DNA of 64,000 nucleotides from Pseudohongiella sp. O18 (GCF_021729085.1 NZ_JAJSAR010000001.1:248001-312000), one strand, 5' to 3'. Positions 47,088 through 56,494 are shown, counted from the first letter of the stretch. Notes: generated by a model from the letters alone, not told the origin. Numbers and translations are program-made.

Positions 47088-47393
47088 GTGGTTAGTCGAA
47101 TGCTCAGCAGAACAGGCAATAACGGTAATCAAGACCCGCAATCGCTGCCGCTTACACTTCGTGAGCAGGATGTTCTGCGGGTGCTGGCCCAGGGCAACAG
47201 CAACAAGAAAATCGCGCGAGTATTAAGCCTCAGCCCCCACACAGTGGATGGCTACGTAAAGGATATCTACAGAAAGCTGGGGGTCCACAACCGCTCAATG
47301 GCGACAGCCGTTGCGTTCCATTATGGCGTGCTGGAGGGTTTTCCACCTGCTCTGGAATTCCCCCTGCACGATCATTACCAACCCACGGCCTGA
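47088..47393 (+). CDS. Stand-alone LuxR/GerE-type DNA-binding protein
   Basis: A 101-residue protein that is almost only a GerE helix-turn-helix: LTLREQDVLRVLAQGNSNKKIARVLSLSPHTVDGYVKDIYRKLGVHNR fits the LuxR signature throughout. There is no receiver or ligand domain, and upstream sequence in frame offers none. Start GTG 47088 or ATG 47100. Its 3' end overlaps a decayed gamma-glutamyltransferase on the other strand by 19 bp. Confidence 0.75.
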   Translation: MVSRMLSRTGNNGNQDPQSLPLTLREQDVLRVLAQGNSNKKIARVLSLSPHTVDGYVKDIYRKLGVHNRSMATAVAFHYGVLEGFPPALEFPLHDHYQPTA

Positions 47394-47696
47394 CCATCCT
47401 TGCGATGATCTGAACCGGCTCGATAAACTCCATTAACCGGCGACAGTAAATCATCTGCTGCTGGCGGCATTGAGCCAGGAAGTGGCGTGAACAGAATGGC
47501 ATTGTAGCCTCCGACAGCACTCCCATCGACGACACGTAGTTCATGTCCTTTACCGCGCAAGGCATTGCCGACCTGCATCAATAACTCACGCATCAAGAAT
47601 GCCAAAGCAAATCTTTGACTGCGGACTACCACCTGCTGCGGCCCAGCTGATGGCAGTGGATGACAGAAGCAGCACAATGGCGCTAATTAAGTGCAT
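47375..47696 (-). pseudogene. Gamma-glutamyltransferase remnant
   Basis: The C-terminal end of a gamma-glutamyltransferase is recognisable as NALRGKGHELRV, GGYNAILFTP and the terminal GVYRAGSDHRKDGQAVGW with its stop at 47375. About 60 bp upstream in another frame is a start and signal peptide (MHLISAIVLLLSSTAISWA, from 47696). The catalytic Thr region and some 450 residues are missing. It looks like an internally deleted, frameshifted gene. Confidence 0.7.
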
Positions 47697-47846
47697 TGCG
47701 CCTCGATTCGGCGCATGCTTAACTGCAGAAGACGGGTAGATAGACGTCCTCGATTCATGTAAAACAGTGACCAAGCAGTAAAACTAAAGTCATCCTCGGA
47801 CGCGCATGCCGCGCCCTACTTCTAACGGAGAGAGGCCAGACTTATC

Positions 47847-48092
47847 ATGAAGACATTCGACGATATTTTGAAAGATCCAGCTGACAATTTCGGCAAACCT
47901 GCTGAGGTTGTATCAAATAAACAATTCAGCCGGGATGAGAAAATAGAAATCCTGCGCCGTTGGGATGACGATGCGCGGCTTTTACTAACCGCACAGTCGG
48001 AAGGCATGAGCGAGGACAGGAGCAGCGCCGAGGTTCTGTCACAGATTCAGGACGCGCTGGCAGAACTGGGCGCCGAGGTTGGTGACACCTGA
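47847..48092 (+). CDS. Small conserved-type hypothetical protein, 81 aa
   Basis: An acidic helical protein starting MKTFDDILKDPADNFGKPAEVV, with a second half VLSQIQDALAEL. It resembles small cytosolic proteins common in Proteobacteria that have a KxxILxxWxxDAR-type motif (here EKIEILRRWDDDARLLL). No function known to me. GGAGAGAG lies upstream of the ATG. Confidence 0.7.
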   Translation: MKTFDDILKDPADNFGKPAEVVSNKQFSRDEKIEILRRWDDDARLLLTAQSEGMSEDRSSAEVLSQIQDALAELGAEVGDT

Positions 48093-48155
48093 CTCGGTGT
48101 TGGCCAGCGAAGAATAGACAGCTTTAGCTGTTCGGACGAGTCGGGACCTGTGCAC

Positions 48156-49802
48156 TCAGTAGCTGATGGTCTCACCGGGCAGCGCTGGTGTCCGGTGGGG
48201 CAAGCGAATGGCTTGCAGCCGCTGCTCCAGGGAATAACCCAGCGAGATCAGTGCTGGCTCACTAAAAGCAGGCCCCAGAAATGACACGGTCACCGGCAGC
48301 CCGCGACTGGTAAAACCGGCAGGTATGATGATGTCCGGAAAACCAGACAGGTTGGCTAATATCACCGGGGACTCCCCGCTGCCCGCAGAGACGCTTCCTC
48401 GTGGCGGACTCTCTAACAGATCTGCCGGAGTCGGGCTCGTGGGGTAAACAATGGCATCAAGATTTTCGGCGTCCAACAATCCCTGAATCGTGGCGCGAAT
48501 CAGCGGCAGTGCATGGTCCAGCACAGCGGTATACTGGTAACTGTCCAAACCCGTGCTTTTGTTCTCCTCCAGCATCAACGCCCAGCGACTGGGATTGGGA
48601 ATGGATCCATCTTCTCTTGACGCGGTCAGCTGCATGGCGCGTGCAATCAGGTCATCGAGACTTTTGGGATACTCCGGGCTCAACGTGGCCAGATAGTCAG
48701 CGATCTGCGCACGAAACTCGGGGTATCGAATCGCGCGATAAAACTCGCCGCGCGACTCCAGCAACCATTGCGGAAACTCAACATCTATTATCTCTGCGCC
48801 AGCATCTCGCATTGACTGAAGTGCGGTCTCAACCACCCAGTCGACTTCTGCATCCCCTTTCATGAAAACACGGGCGACGCCAATACGCGCTCCCGCCAGG
48901 GCATCGGCATCCAAATATTGCCTGTAGTCGGTGGCAAACCTGCCCTCGCTTTTTTCCGTAGACGCATCGGCAGTGTCGATGCCCGTCATTACACCCAGCG
49001 CAATCGCGATATCTGTGACACTGCGCGCCATTGGTCCGACGGTGTCAAAACTCAGTGCCAATGGCACTACACCATCCCGGCTCAATAAACCATGAGTCGT
49101 CTTCAGGCCGACTACCCCATTGGCACTGGACGGCATACGAACCGAGCCGCCCGTATCGGTTCCCAACCCTACCGACGCGAACGCGGCTGCGATCGCCGCG
49201 CCAGTGCCGCCGGAGGAGCCGGAGGGGGATCGCGAGTCACTATGGGGATTACCAATCTCACCTCCAATGGAATTGCTGGCGTCGCCTGAGGCAAACTCGC
49301 TCAGGTTCAGCTTCGCCAGTATGATGGCACCCGCGTCACGGAGCTTTTTGACCACGAATGCGTCATCTGGTGGCAGTGAGCCTTTTAACATGAAGGATCC
49401 GGCAGTCGTAGGCATATCCGCTGTGTCGAGATTGTCCTTTATAACAACCGGTATTCCGTGCATGGGCGATCTGCGCCCCTGCGACAGCCGTTCCTGATCA
49501 AGCGCCTGCGCTTCGGCAATCGCATTTGGGTTCATCGTCAATACTGCGTTAATGGCCGGGCCCTGTTTGTCATAAGCTTCTATTCTCGTCAGATACATTC
49601 GCACCAGCATTTCTGAGTCTAATGCATCTGCATCCATCGCCGCATTCAGCTCAACGATAGTCGCGCTTGTAAGATCGAGGTCATCCGCAATTGCGACCTG
49701 CCAGCTCAGCATTAGCAAAACAAACGTCGAAATTACTCGCTGGTATCGACATCGCAAGACTGTAAATATAGATTTCAGATGTGATGATGTTTCGCGGACC
49801 AT
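48156..49802 (-). CDS. Exported amidase-signature hydrolase
   Basis: A 548-residue amidase-signature enzyme. The N-terminus has a basic stretch and a hydrophobic helix (FVLLMLSWQVAIAD), a probable signal peptide. The Ser-cisSer-Lys triad is present: Lys in PVVIKDNLD, Ser in SGSSGGTGAA and nucleophile Ser in DTGGSVRMPSS. It is close to the GatA-like amidases annotated in secreted or periplasmic forms; the substrate is unknown. ATG 49802 follows GGAG 11 bp upstream; a 26-residue extension to 49880 has no support. Confidence 0.85.
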   Translation of the reverse strand: MVRETSSHLKSIFTVLRCRYQRVISTFVLLMLSWQVAIADDLDLTSATIVELNAAMDADALDSEMLVRMYLTRIEAYDKQGPAINAVLTMNPNAIAEAQALDQERLSQGRRSPMHGIPVVIKDNLDTADMPTTAGSFMLKGSLPPDDAFVVKKLRDAGAIILAKLNLSEFASGDASNSIGGEIGNPHSDSRSPSGSSGGTGAAIAAAFASVGLGTDTGGSVRMPSSANGVVGLKTTHGLLSRDGVVPLALSFDTVGPMARSVTDIAIALGVMTGIDTADASTEKSEGRFATDYRQYLDADALAGARIGVARVFMKGDAEVDWVVETALQSMRDAGAEIIDVEFPQWLLESRGEFYRAIRYPEFRAQIADYLATLSPEYPKSLDDLIARAMQLTASREDGSIPNPSRWALMLEENKSTGLDSYQYTAVLDHALPLIRATIQGLLDAENLDAIVYPTSPTPADLLESPPRGSVSAGSGESPVILANLSGFPDIIIPAGFTSRGLPVTVSFLGPAFSEPALISLGYSLEQRLQAIRLPHRTPALPGETISY

Positions 49803-49990
49803 ACGGTTTTCTCCAGCGGCAGTGAGAGAGTGATGCCTTGCCATCTGTTTCGAGTATGCCACGCTCTGTGAACCGGACAAAGCTATGTAACGCCGAACGC
49901 GGCATTAATCCTTACCCTGCGTTATTGTACGTAGACGATTTTGTGCTGGAACAGTCGTTTTTTTTAGCAGTGCGGCGCAATAGAAAGATT

Positions 49991-50530
49991 TCAGACCGTG
50001 AGCAGCAATACCACAATCGCATGCAGTGCAAACAACACAGACCAGAGTCGAAACCGGGACGGCATGAATATCATCAGCAGCATCACAGCAATGCCTGCAA
50101 GCGGCACAATTACTGAGGGCAACACTGGATTGTCATACATGACGATATTGACATAAGGACCGACCAGAAAATAAAACAACATCGACAACGCGGACAACCT
50201 GCCCAGTTGCTGGGAATGCTGTGCCATGTCATAGGCGCCGGCACCTGGCTCTGTCAGAGCCATCTCTGCAGCGCCATAGAGGAACGTGCATCCAAGCACC
50301 ATCACCAGAAAGTGTGGAAACAGCCATTCATCAACGCCTCGAAGTTCCCAGCCGACCCACCAGAACTGCAGGATGTACACCATGACACTAAGCCCCCAGA
50401 CCGCGCTCGCCCAGTGAAAGACGACATGCTCGCGATAGCGGATCAGCGACGCCACGGTGTGTAGCAGTCGAGTAATCGCCAGGCCCAGAATGATGGCTAT
50501 GGCGATGGAAATGTATTCATGCTGCGTCAT
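49991..50530 (-). CDS. Integral membrane protein, 179 aa
   Basis: About five to six membrane helices (IAIAIILGLAITRLLHTVASL, WGLSVMVYILQFWW, FLVMVLGCTFLYGAAEMAL, ALSMLFYFLVGPYVNIVM and two C-terminal helices). Family not recognised beyond a general hypothetical membrane protein. Its start overlaps the previous gene's stop by 4 bp (50527-50530), so it is coupled to the DUF4345-like gene. Confidence 0.7.
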   Translation of the reverse strand: MTQHEYISIAIAIILGLAITRLLHTVASLIRYREHVVFHWASAVWGLSVMVYILQFWWVGWELRGVDEWLFPHFLVMVLGCTFLYGAAEMALTEPGAGAYDMAQHSQQLGRLSALSMLFYFLVGPYVNIVMYDNPVLPSVIVPLAGIAVMLLMIFMPSRFRLWSVLFALHAIVVLLLTV

Positions 50531-50922
50531 GGTTGCGCAACAGAGTTGTAGGACTGCCGAAGCGCAATTGCCGCTATCATCACAGTGACAGCCTCATAAA
50601 TCAGGGCACCCCAGGTGTACATGGTCAAAGGGTCGCTGGTTACCAGCGCAGAAATCAGTCTGGCGATCGCCAGCATGCCAAGGCCAATGACCAGCACAGC
50701 CAGCCCACCCCGGTAGTACTCTGAACTGAAAAGTGCCAGCAGGCAATAAAGCCCGATTCCTGTCTGCAGCCCCCCGTACATGGAACCAATTTCCGCATAG
50801 GCATTGCCATTAGTGATGACAAGTCCAGCGAAGCCAGCAGGCACCGCAGGATTGATCAGACTAACCAACCCGTAAGAGATAAAGACCAGAGATGATAAAG
50901 CCAGAATAAATTTGCCAGGCAT
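50527..50922 (-). CDS. DUF4345-like membrane protein
   Basis: A 131-residue four-helix membrane protein. NAYAEIGSMYGGLQTGIGLYCLLALF after helix 1 is the typical DUF4345 stretch, followed by ARLISALV and a C-terminal helix. It is translationally coupled to the 179-residue membrane protein. Function is unknown. Confidence 0.7.
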   Translation of the reverse strand: MPGKFILALSSLVFISYGLVSLINPAVPAGFAGLVITNGNAYAEIGSMYGGLQTGIGLYCLLALFSSEYYRGGLAVLVIGLGMLAIARLISALVTSDPLTMYTWGALIYEAVTVMIAAIALRQSYNSVAQP

Positions 50923-51009
50923 AATTAATGCTCATTGAGTCGATTCGCAATTAATTACGTAAAGACCTGGCAAAAAGATCGTTTCTGATTACATGCTAGT
51001 CCGGTACGA

Positions 51010-52293
51010 CTAATCGCCCGGCAAAATATCGCAGCACAGAATGAAGTCTTCTCCCTGCAGCCGCGTGAGGACTGATAGCGTGATACAAAGCGTACCATCG
51101 GATACTGAGAAGTAGGGTTGTGTCATCTGCACGTTGCCGGGATTGTTAACCGCGTTCACGTAGTAGTCGCGACGCTTCCAGCTTGCCCCCTGCGCATTGG
51201 CCAACGCGTAAAGCCGGTCTCTGCCCTTAATCTGGATGGTGGGGCTGTTTATATTGGCGTGACACTGCTCTCCATCAAGCGCCAACTGGTAAAGACGGAT
51301 ACTGTGGGGCAGCTTGAACATTAGATGAGCAATTTCATCAAGCTGGTTTTTCTTTTGTGCGCCAACCGTCAGCGCCGCAAATCGATTCCGGTAAGGCTCC
51401 AGGCTCTCACGCTTGCGCTCCTGAATAAAGAGATTCAGCTCGTCAAACTCGTTATAGAGCTCTTTCCACAGACCGCGGCGCGTCGCTATCGACTCGGATA
51501 AAAGAAATGGGCGCGCGAAATAATAACCCTGAATCAGATCGACCTGAGCGTCCATTGCCGCCAGGGCTTCCTCGGCTGTTTCAACACCCTCAGCCAGCAC
51601 TAGACATTTGCAGTTGTGCAACATGCTGGTAATGCCTTTCAGCAACTCTTTGACACTGTCATCCTGGCCAGCCTTTTTGAGCATCCCTCGATCCAGCTTG
51701 ACGATATCCGGCTGAATCCGCCAGATGCGCTCAAAGTTGGAATGTCCGGCACCGAAGTCGTCAATCGCAATCAGGAACCCCAGGTCTTTGTACTGGCCAA
51801 TAGTCTGCTCCAGCTCGCTTTCGTCCTCGATACTGGACTCAAGAATCTCGATCACCACACGGTTTGGCGTGTAGTTGTAGCGAACAAGAAGATCGTTCAG
51901 AAAGTCAGTATAGCGGGCACACCGACTGAGAGTGGAGGGGTCAACATTGAGGAACAACCAGGCATCGGGCGGGTCCAGCGCATGGAAATTTTGCAGGTGT
52001 ACTTGCTGGCAGATCAGGTCCAGCTGGTGGATGGCTTCCCCCTGGCGCCTGCTGAACAGCGCGGCTGGCGTCACCGCCTGGCCCTTATCATCGACGGCGC
52101 GTACTAGCGCCTCCAGCCCGACAATGCGCTTGTGGGCAATGCTGTAGATGGGCTGGAACGCGGAGTAGAGGCGCCTGGCCTCAAATTCAAGGTAGCTATT
52201 ACCCTGATAATAGCCCGCCTTTTCAACTAACTGCTCTCCCTGGTCGTGGGAGGCAAGCGCCAGATTGTCAATAATTTTCAGTTTGGAATTCAT
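51010..52293 (-). CDS. EAL-domain c-di-GMP phosphodiesterase
   Basis: A 427-residue EAL protein without membrane segments. The catalytic motif set looks complete: GLEALVR, FLNVDPS, VVIEILESS, IAIDDFGAGHSN, VKLDRGML, LAEGVET and QGYYFARP. The C-terminal 140 residues form a separate Cache-like or PAS-like region (RLYALANAQGASWKRRDYYVNAVNNPG), typical of PDEs with a periplasmic-type sensor but here probably cytosolic. It should hydrolyse c-di-GMP and so oppose the cyclase at 42804. Confidence 0.87.
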   Translation of the reverse strand: MNSKLKIIDNLALASHDQGEQLVEKAGYYQGNSYLEFEARRLYSAFQPIYSIAHKRIVGLEALVRAVDDKGQAVTPAALFSRRQGEAIHQLDLICQQVHLQNFHALDPPDAWLFLNVDPSTLSRCARYTDFLNDLLVRYNYTPNRVVIEILESSIEDESELEQTIGQYKDLGFLIAIDDFGAGHSNFERIWRIQPDIVKLDRGMLKKAGQDDSVKELLKGITSMLHNCKCLVLAEGVETAEEALAAMDAQVDLIQGYYFARPFLLSESIATRRGLWKELYNEFDELNLFIQERKRESLEPYRNRFAALTVGAQKKNQLDEIAHLMFKLPHSIRLYQLALDGEQCHANINSPTIQIKGRDRLYALANAQGASWKRRDYYVNAVNNPGNVQMTQPYFSVSDGTLCITLSVLTRLQGEDFILCCDILPGD

Positions 52294-52541
52294 CGCATTC
52301 TATCAACTGCGTCAAAAGGATAAGCTCAGACATGATAACCGGCCTTTGGCCTGTATCGGCTGTCAGGCAGATTTCTGCAACTTTTCCCTTTATCAAAATC
52401 TCTGGAAAGTGAGGTTACGCGCTGGCGGGCTCCATGGAGCGCAAGAAGCGTAGCGGGTATTTTTAGTATATTATGCGCGCGAGCTGCTTCCGTCCTGGCA
52501 GGCAAGCTGAATACTTCTTCCTGAACGATTGAGGTAGCCCG

Positions 52542-52904
52542 ATGAAACCGCAGGCCAGAGGGATCAGGCGACTGATTAACGCAACGCGTTTTTCCATGCA
52601 GGGCCTGAAAGCCTTATGGCACTCCGAGGAGGCCTTCCGGATGGAGGTGGGCCTGGTGGTCCTGCTGACACCCGTCATCGTTCTGGTTGATGTCAGTCCC
52701 GCTGAACGTGCCCTGCTGGTTGCTTCGCTGCTCATCGTGCTGATCACCGAAATGCTGAACAGCGCCATCGAGGTGGCAATAGACCGCATCGGACACGAAT
52801 ATCATGAGCTCAGCGGTCGCGCCAAAGACATCGGCTCAGCCGCAGTGCTGTTCAGCCTGATCGGTACTGGAATAATCTGGTCTATTATTCTCTGGCCTTT
52901 CTGA
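52542..52904 (+). CDS. dgkA: Diacylglycerol kinase
   Basis: A 120-residue integral-membrane DgkA that recycles diacylglycerol to phosphatidate. Conserved RLINATRFSMQGLKALWHSEEAFRMEVGL at the start and the active-site ITEMLNSAIEVAIDRI are present, with three helices. GAGG precedes the ATG at 52542. The next gene on the other strand ends one base after its stop. Confidence 0.93.
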   Translation: MKPQARGIRRLINATRFSMQGLKALWHSEEAFRMEVGLVVLLTPVIVLVDVSPAERALLVASLLIVLITEMLNSAIEVAIDRIGHEYHELSGRAKDIGSAAVLFSLIGTGIIWSIILWPF

Positions 52905-53384
52905 TCAGCGCCCGATCACTGCCAGCAACATGCGGCCTTCCAGATGAGCGAACACATCAGCGGCCTGATGCCGTTCAGCATCAATGAGGTGTGATGCTAT
53001 CCAGTCGATGAAGGCGTCAGCGATTTCACACGCCACTGGCTGATAAGGAGCGTTCCCCCTGGCCGCGAGTCCTACAATCTCAAACCAGAGGTTTGTCATG
53101 GGCCGCCAGTCCGGCCGCTGGCAAACAACTGTCAGTTTTTCAAGCAGGTCAGCGCTGCGTTGTCGCTCATTGCCTAGCTCCTGATCCAGCTGCATGGACA
53201 GACCCTTCACAACCAGCATCAGCGACTCGCGTAGCAACTCTTCCTTGCTCCCGAAGTAGTAGATCAGCATACGATCACTGGTATTGGCGGCCCTGGCCAA
53301 GGCGCGAATACCGTGACCAGTCAAGCCTGTCTCAATCAGGTGGGCTGCAACAGCCGCGCGAATCGTGTGTTTTCTGTCGGTCAT
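52905..53384 (-). CDS. TetR-family regulator
   Basis: A 159-residue TetR protein. The HTH is GHGIRALARAANTSDRMLIYYFGSKEELL; the C-terminal ligand domain is short. The ATG at 53384 is preferred because the in-frame ATG at 53402 lies inside an operator-like palindrome. It is divergent from a small membrane-protein gene, and two palindromes lie between them, so autoregulation and control of the neighbour are likely. Confidence 0.85.
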   Translation of the reverse strand: MTDRKHTIRAAVAAHLIETGLTGHGIRALARAANTSDRMLIYYFGSKEELLRESLMLVVKGLSMQLDQELGNERQRSADLLEKLTVVCQRPDWRPMTNLWFEIVGLAARGNAPYQPVACEIADAFIDWIASHLIDAERHQAADVFAHLEGRMLLAVIGR

Positions 53385-53394
53385 ATATTCTGTA

Positions 53395-53440
53395 TGTAGC
53401 ATTCGCTACACTACTTCGTTATTATGTAGCACTTGCTACA
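53395..53440. promoter_or_regulatory. Twin TetR-type operators
   Basis: TGTAGCATTCGCTACA (53395-53410) and TGTAGCACTTGCTACA (53425-53440) share perfect TGTAGC/GCTACA half-sites around 4-bp spacers, with centres exactly 30 bp apart. They lie between tetR and the divergent DUF2834-like gene; the second ends at its ribosome site AGGAG. Confidence 0.75.
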
Positions 53441-53451
53441 GGAGAAACCTT

Positions 53452-53760
53452 ATGAACGCCTATCGTATCGTATCGCTGGTGCTATTGCTTGCACTGGGTG
53501 CTGTAACAATTCTCGCCCTGGCTGACGTTGGATACATCGGAATTTTCCGATTATTGATTGACAGCACGGCCGGCTGGCAGGTGTTTGTTGATCTGGCTGC
53601 GGCGCTTATTCTGGTCCTGATGTTTCTATGGAAAGACGCGCAGCGACGACAGATTAGATTCTGGCCGTGGTTGCTGGCGACGCTGCTGCTGGGGTCGTTT
53701 GCGCCGCTATTGTACGTGCTGGTTAATGGCTACGGGCCGCTGACAGACAAAGTCGCTTAG
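53452..53760 (+). CDS. DUF2834-like small membrane protein
   Basis: A 102-residue protein with three helices (VSLVLLLALGAVTILALADVG, VFVDLAAALILVLMFLW, WLLATLLLGSFAPLLYVLV). The DUF2834 type has this WQVFVDLAAALILVL arrangement. AGGAG lies 8 bp before the ATG at 53452. It is the likely target of the divergent TetR regulator. Function is unknown. It overlaps the convergent hydrolase by 4 bp. Confidence 0.75.
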   Translation: MNAYRIVSLVLLLALGAVTILALADVGYIGIFRLLIDSTAGWQVFVDLAAALILVLMFLWKDAQRRQIRFWPWLLATLLLGSFAPLLYVLVNGYGPLTDKVA

Positions 53761-54911
53761 TCTTCTGGAGCAAGTAAGACCGGGTCGGTCCAGGCCATGA
53801 TCAGCTGGTCCATCACGTCCGGCCCATCTTTGCCCCAGGTGTTGGTCAACATGGCTGCCACCACCTGCAGTTCCGGGAAAACCAGCAATAAAGACAGTGT
53901 TCCCGGATAGCTGCCGCCTGCCATCAGGAAGCGTGGCTGCGACTGCAGTCCAATCATGACCCAGCCATCACTGAACATGCTTGGCTGCCCACCGGACGTA
54001 AAATGCGTCGCTTCGAGCTCAGCCCGAACGTGGTCACTCAAGAGCTCCTGCTCCATTAACTGGCGACCAAAACTGACCAGGTCGCTCGCCGTTGAGTACA
54101 TATTGCCACCACCCATGTTATAGCTGTGATTCAGGGTGGGCATCACCTGCAGAGATGGCAATACCTCGCGGCTGTAAAGGTCGATGAACGTGTAATGCCG
54201 ACTCCTGTGCGGCATTGGCGCCCGGACGTCGGTAAATCCGGTGTTTTCCAGCTGCATGGGCGTGAGTACGCGAGACTGGATGATTTCCGTAAACGGCTTG
54301 CCGCCAGCTCGCTCGATGACTGCAGCCATCAGATTGAATCCGTAGCTCGAATAATGACTTTCAGAACCGGGTGCTGCGACCAGTGCGTCGTCCTTAAACA
54401 GCGCCAGCGCATCAATAACCGAATCGTAATGTGTCGAGTAAAACTCAACATCCCGCTCCGACTGGTAATGGCGAATGCCTCCCGTAGAGCCGGCAAGCTG
54501 GCGAGTAGTCAGCGTTCCTTCGGGCGAAACCGGGAACTCCGGCACATAGCTCTGAATGGGCTTGTCCAGATCCAGCTCTCCCGATTCTGCCAGCAGTAGC
54601 TGGGCAAGTCCGGTAAACGCCTTGGTGACAGATGCAATTTCGAATCGTGTTTCTGAGCTTACAGGCACACGGTGTTCGATATCGGCATAGCCAAGATTGA
54701 GCTCATGCACGCGCTGTCCGTCATAAATGGCTGCCTGCAGCCCCACCAGTTGCTGTCGAGAGAACATGGACTCGGCCTGCGACAGCATCTGCGTCACCTG
54801 CTGCCCCGTCAATGACGCTGCCTGATGTGGCTGTGCCTGGGCGGGCAAAGTCAGGGCAAGGCTGATGAAAAGCGTAAGCGATGGCAGCCTGGACAGACGA
54901 TTGAAATGCAT
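53757..54911 (-). CDS. Class-C beta-lactamase-fold serine hydrolase, exported
   Basis: A 384-residue protein with a signal peptide (to about residue 27, ending PAQAQ). The SxxK motif is SVTK in RFEIASVTKAFTGLAQLLL; the YxN-equivalent is YSSYGFN. The HxG/KTG region is near AGGSYPGTLS. Such proteins include esterases, D-aminopeptidases and beta-lactamases; the family does not tell which. ATG 54911 follows GGAG and gives the signal peptide; a 32-residue extension has no support. Confidence 0.83.
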   Translation of the reverse strand: MHFNRLSRLPSLTLFISLALTLPAQAQPHQAASLTGQQVTQMLSQAESMFSRQQLVGLQAAIYDGQRVHELNLGYADIEHRVPVSSETRFEIASVTKAFTGLAQLLLAESGELDLDKPIQSYVPEFPVSPEGTLTTRQLAGSTGGIRHYQSERDVEFYSTHYDSVIDALALFKDDALVAAPGSESHYSSYGFNLMAAVIERAGGKPFTEIIQSRVLTPMQLENTGFTDVRAPMPHRSRHYTFIDLYSREVLPSLQVMPTLNHSYNMGGGNMYSTASDLVSFGRQLMEQELLSDHVRAELEATHFTSGGQPSMFSDGWVMIGLQSQPRFLMAGGSYPGTLSLLLVFPELQVVAAMLTNTWGKDGPDVMDQLIMAWTDPVLLAPED

Positions 54912-55029
54912 AATTACTCCTGAGATAGTGCTATGACTCCAGTGACAATAGTCTTTGAAGCCTCTGGCGCCAGCAAGGCATAATACGTGAAACGTCATTA
55001 TTCCCATGTGAAATGCACCTGGAACCGCT

Positions 55030-56478
55030 TTGCAGATTCCCGCTTTCGATCGATACCTCGCCGCCTGGGTGATCGCACCCTACCTGGTTGCGGCGTTGAT
55101 GCTTGCAGTACCGCAGCTTCTGCAACCCACGAGCACTCAGAACGCACTGGGACTGATCTCCGTCTCTTTGGCTGACGAGCGATCCGGCCCATGGCGGCCA
55201 GCTCAACTGGACGCGCTGCAGCTAAGTGATGATCATGGCTGGCTGCGCGCCGTGTTCACCGTGCCAGTCGCCAGTGCCGGACCCGATGCACCCCCGCTTG
55301 GTCTTTATCTGTCTGGCACTTTCTCCGCCCGCGTTTACTGGAATGACCATGAAGTCGGCTTTAAAGGTTTACCTGCCGAAGAGCCCGAAAGTGAGTCAGC
55401 CGGGCCTATTGATGCCATCATCCATCTGCCTGTCGACACCGTGGTGCCCGGCAATAACATCGCCCTGCTGGAGCTTTCCAGTCACTACCGGCAACACAGC
55501 CTGAACTCAATAATTCACGGCAGTGAGATACTGCCGGGCCTGCGACTGGCCAGCTACTCCTCCGAGATTCGACGACCGATTGGCTACTACGCGACCCCGC
55601 TGCTTGGCTTCGTTCTTCTGCTTATTACGACTTTCGTGATAGTGAGCGCCAACATCTGCGAGCGACGCCTGGCAATGGTCATGGCCATTGGCCTATTGGT
55701 AGCCGCCAGCGCAGAACTTTTCCGCGCCTTCTACGCCTACCCTTACGGATTACACATGCTGCGGCTCGGGCTGGTTGCCAGTGCACTGATGGTATTTACC
55801 TGCACCTTGCCATTCTACTTTGCCAGGCGCGGAGGTTTCCGCTTGCCAGTCAGCGGACTGTTGGCACTGGTTACAGCAGGTATCGCGGCCACCCTGTGGC
55901 TTGGACCACCTCAGGACATCGTCCATGCTGCACTCTGGGTTTGCGTGCCGGCGTCAATCGTCCTGGTATGGAGATCACCAAACACGACTCACACAGACCG
56001 ACTCTTTCAGACATCAGCGCTGGGCTGCCTTTTGCTGAGTCTGAGTCTGGACAAAGACCTGTTCTTTGATCAATACCTGTATGCGGCCATGGTCCCGCTG
56101 CTGGCAGCGATGTGCAGGCCCGTGGCGGCCACTGGCAGCCAGCCCAGGCCAGCCAGTCTGCTGGTCAGCTCCGCCGGCAGAACACGGGTCGTAGATTGTA
56201 AAGATATTCTGACCATACAGGGGGCCGGCAACTATTCCCAGATCCGGCTGAGCAGTGGCGAGACGATCCTCGATGATCGCGCCTTGAAAGAATTGCTAAC
56301 CCTTCTACCGACAAACTTCATCAGAGCTCACCGCTCTCACCTGGTCAACCTCGATGCGGTTCACGAACTTCGATCGCTGGGCGCCGGCAAGTATGAGCTA
56401 TTGTTGACCCACCAGCAGCGCTGTCCGCTCTCACGCTCGCATGTGAAGAGCGTGCGTGAGAGTCTGGCTCAGCGCTGA
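55030..56478 (+). CDS. Membrane-bound LytTR transcription regulator
   Basis: A 482-residue protein. An N-terminal membrane helix (about 10-35) is followed by an extracytoplasmic beta-sandwich like the 7TMR-DISM sensory domains (about 40-175: GLYLSGTFSARVYWNDHEVG, NNIALLELSSHYRQHS). Seven or so membrane helices follow (about 185-370), and a LytTR DNA-binding domain ends the protein (about 385-480: DCKDILTIQGAGNYSQIRL, FIRAHRSHLVNLDAV). The likely start is TTG 55030 with CTGGAA upstream. It is divergent from the beta-lactamase-fold gene. It would bind DNA while anchored in the membrane. Confidence 0.8.
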   Translation: MQIPAFDRYLAAWVIAPYLVAALMLAVPQLLQPTSTQNALGLISVSLADERSGPWRPAQLDALQLSDDHGWLRAVFTVPVASAGPDAPPLGLYLSGTFSARVYWNDHEVGFKGLPAEEPESESAGPIDAIIHLPVDTVVPGNNIALLELSSHYRQHSLNSIIHGSEILPGLRLASYSSEIRRPIGYYATPLLGFVLLLITTFVIVSANICERRLAMVMAIGLLVAASAELFRAFYAYPYGLHMLRLGLVASALMVFTCTLPFYFARRGGFRLPVSGLLALVTAGIAATLWLGPPQDIVHAALWVCVPASIVLVWRSPNTTHTDRLFQTSALGCLLLSLSLDKDLFFDQYLYAAMVPLLAAMCRPVAATGSQPRPASLLVSSAGRTRVVDCKDILTIQGAGNYSQIRLSSGETILDDRALKELLTLLPTNFIRAHRSHLVNLDAVHELRSLGAGKYELLLTHQQRCPLSRSHVKSVRESLAQR

Positions 56479-56494
56479 TTTCCCGTCACTACCA

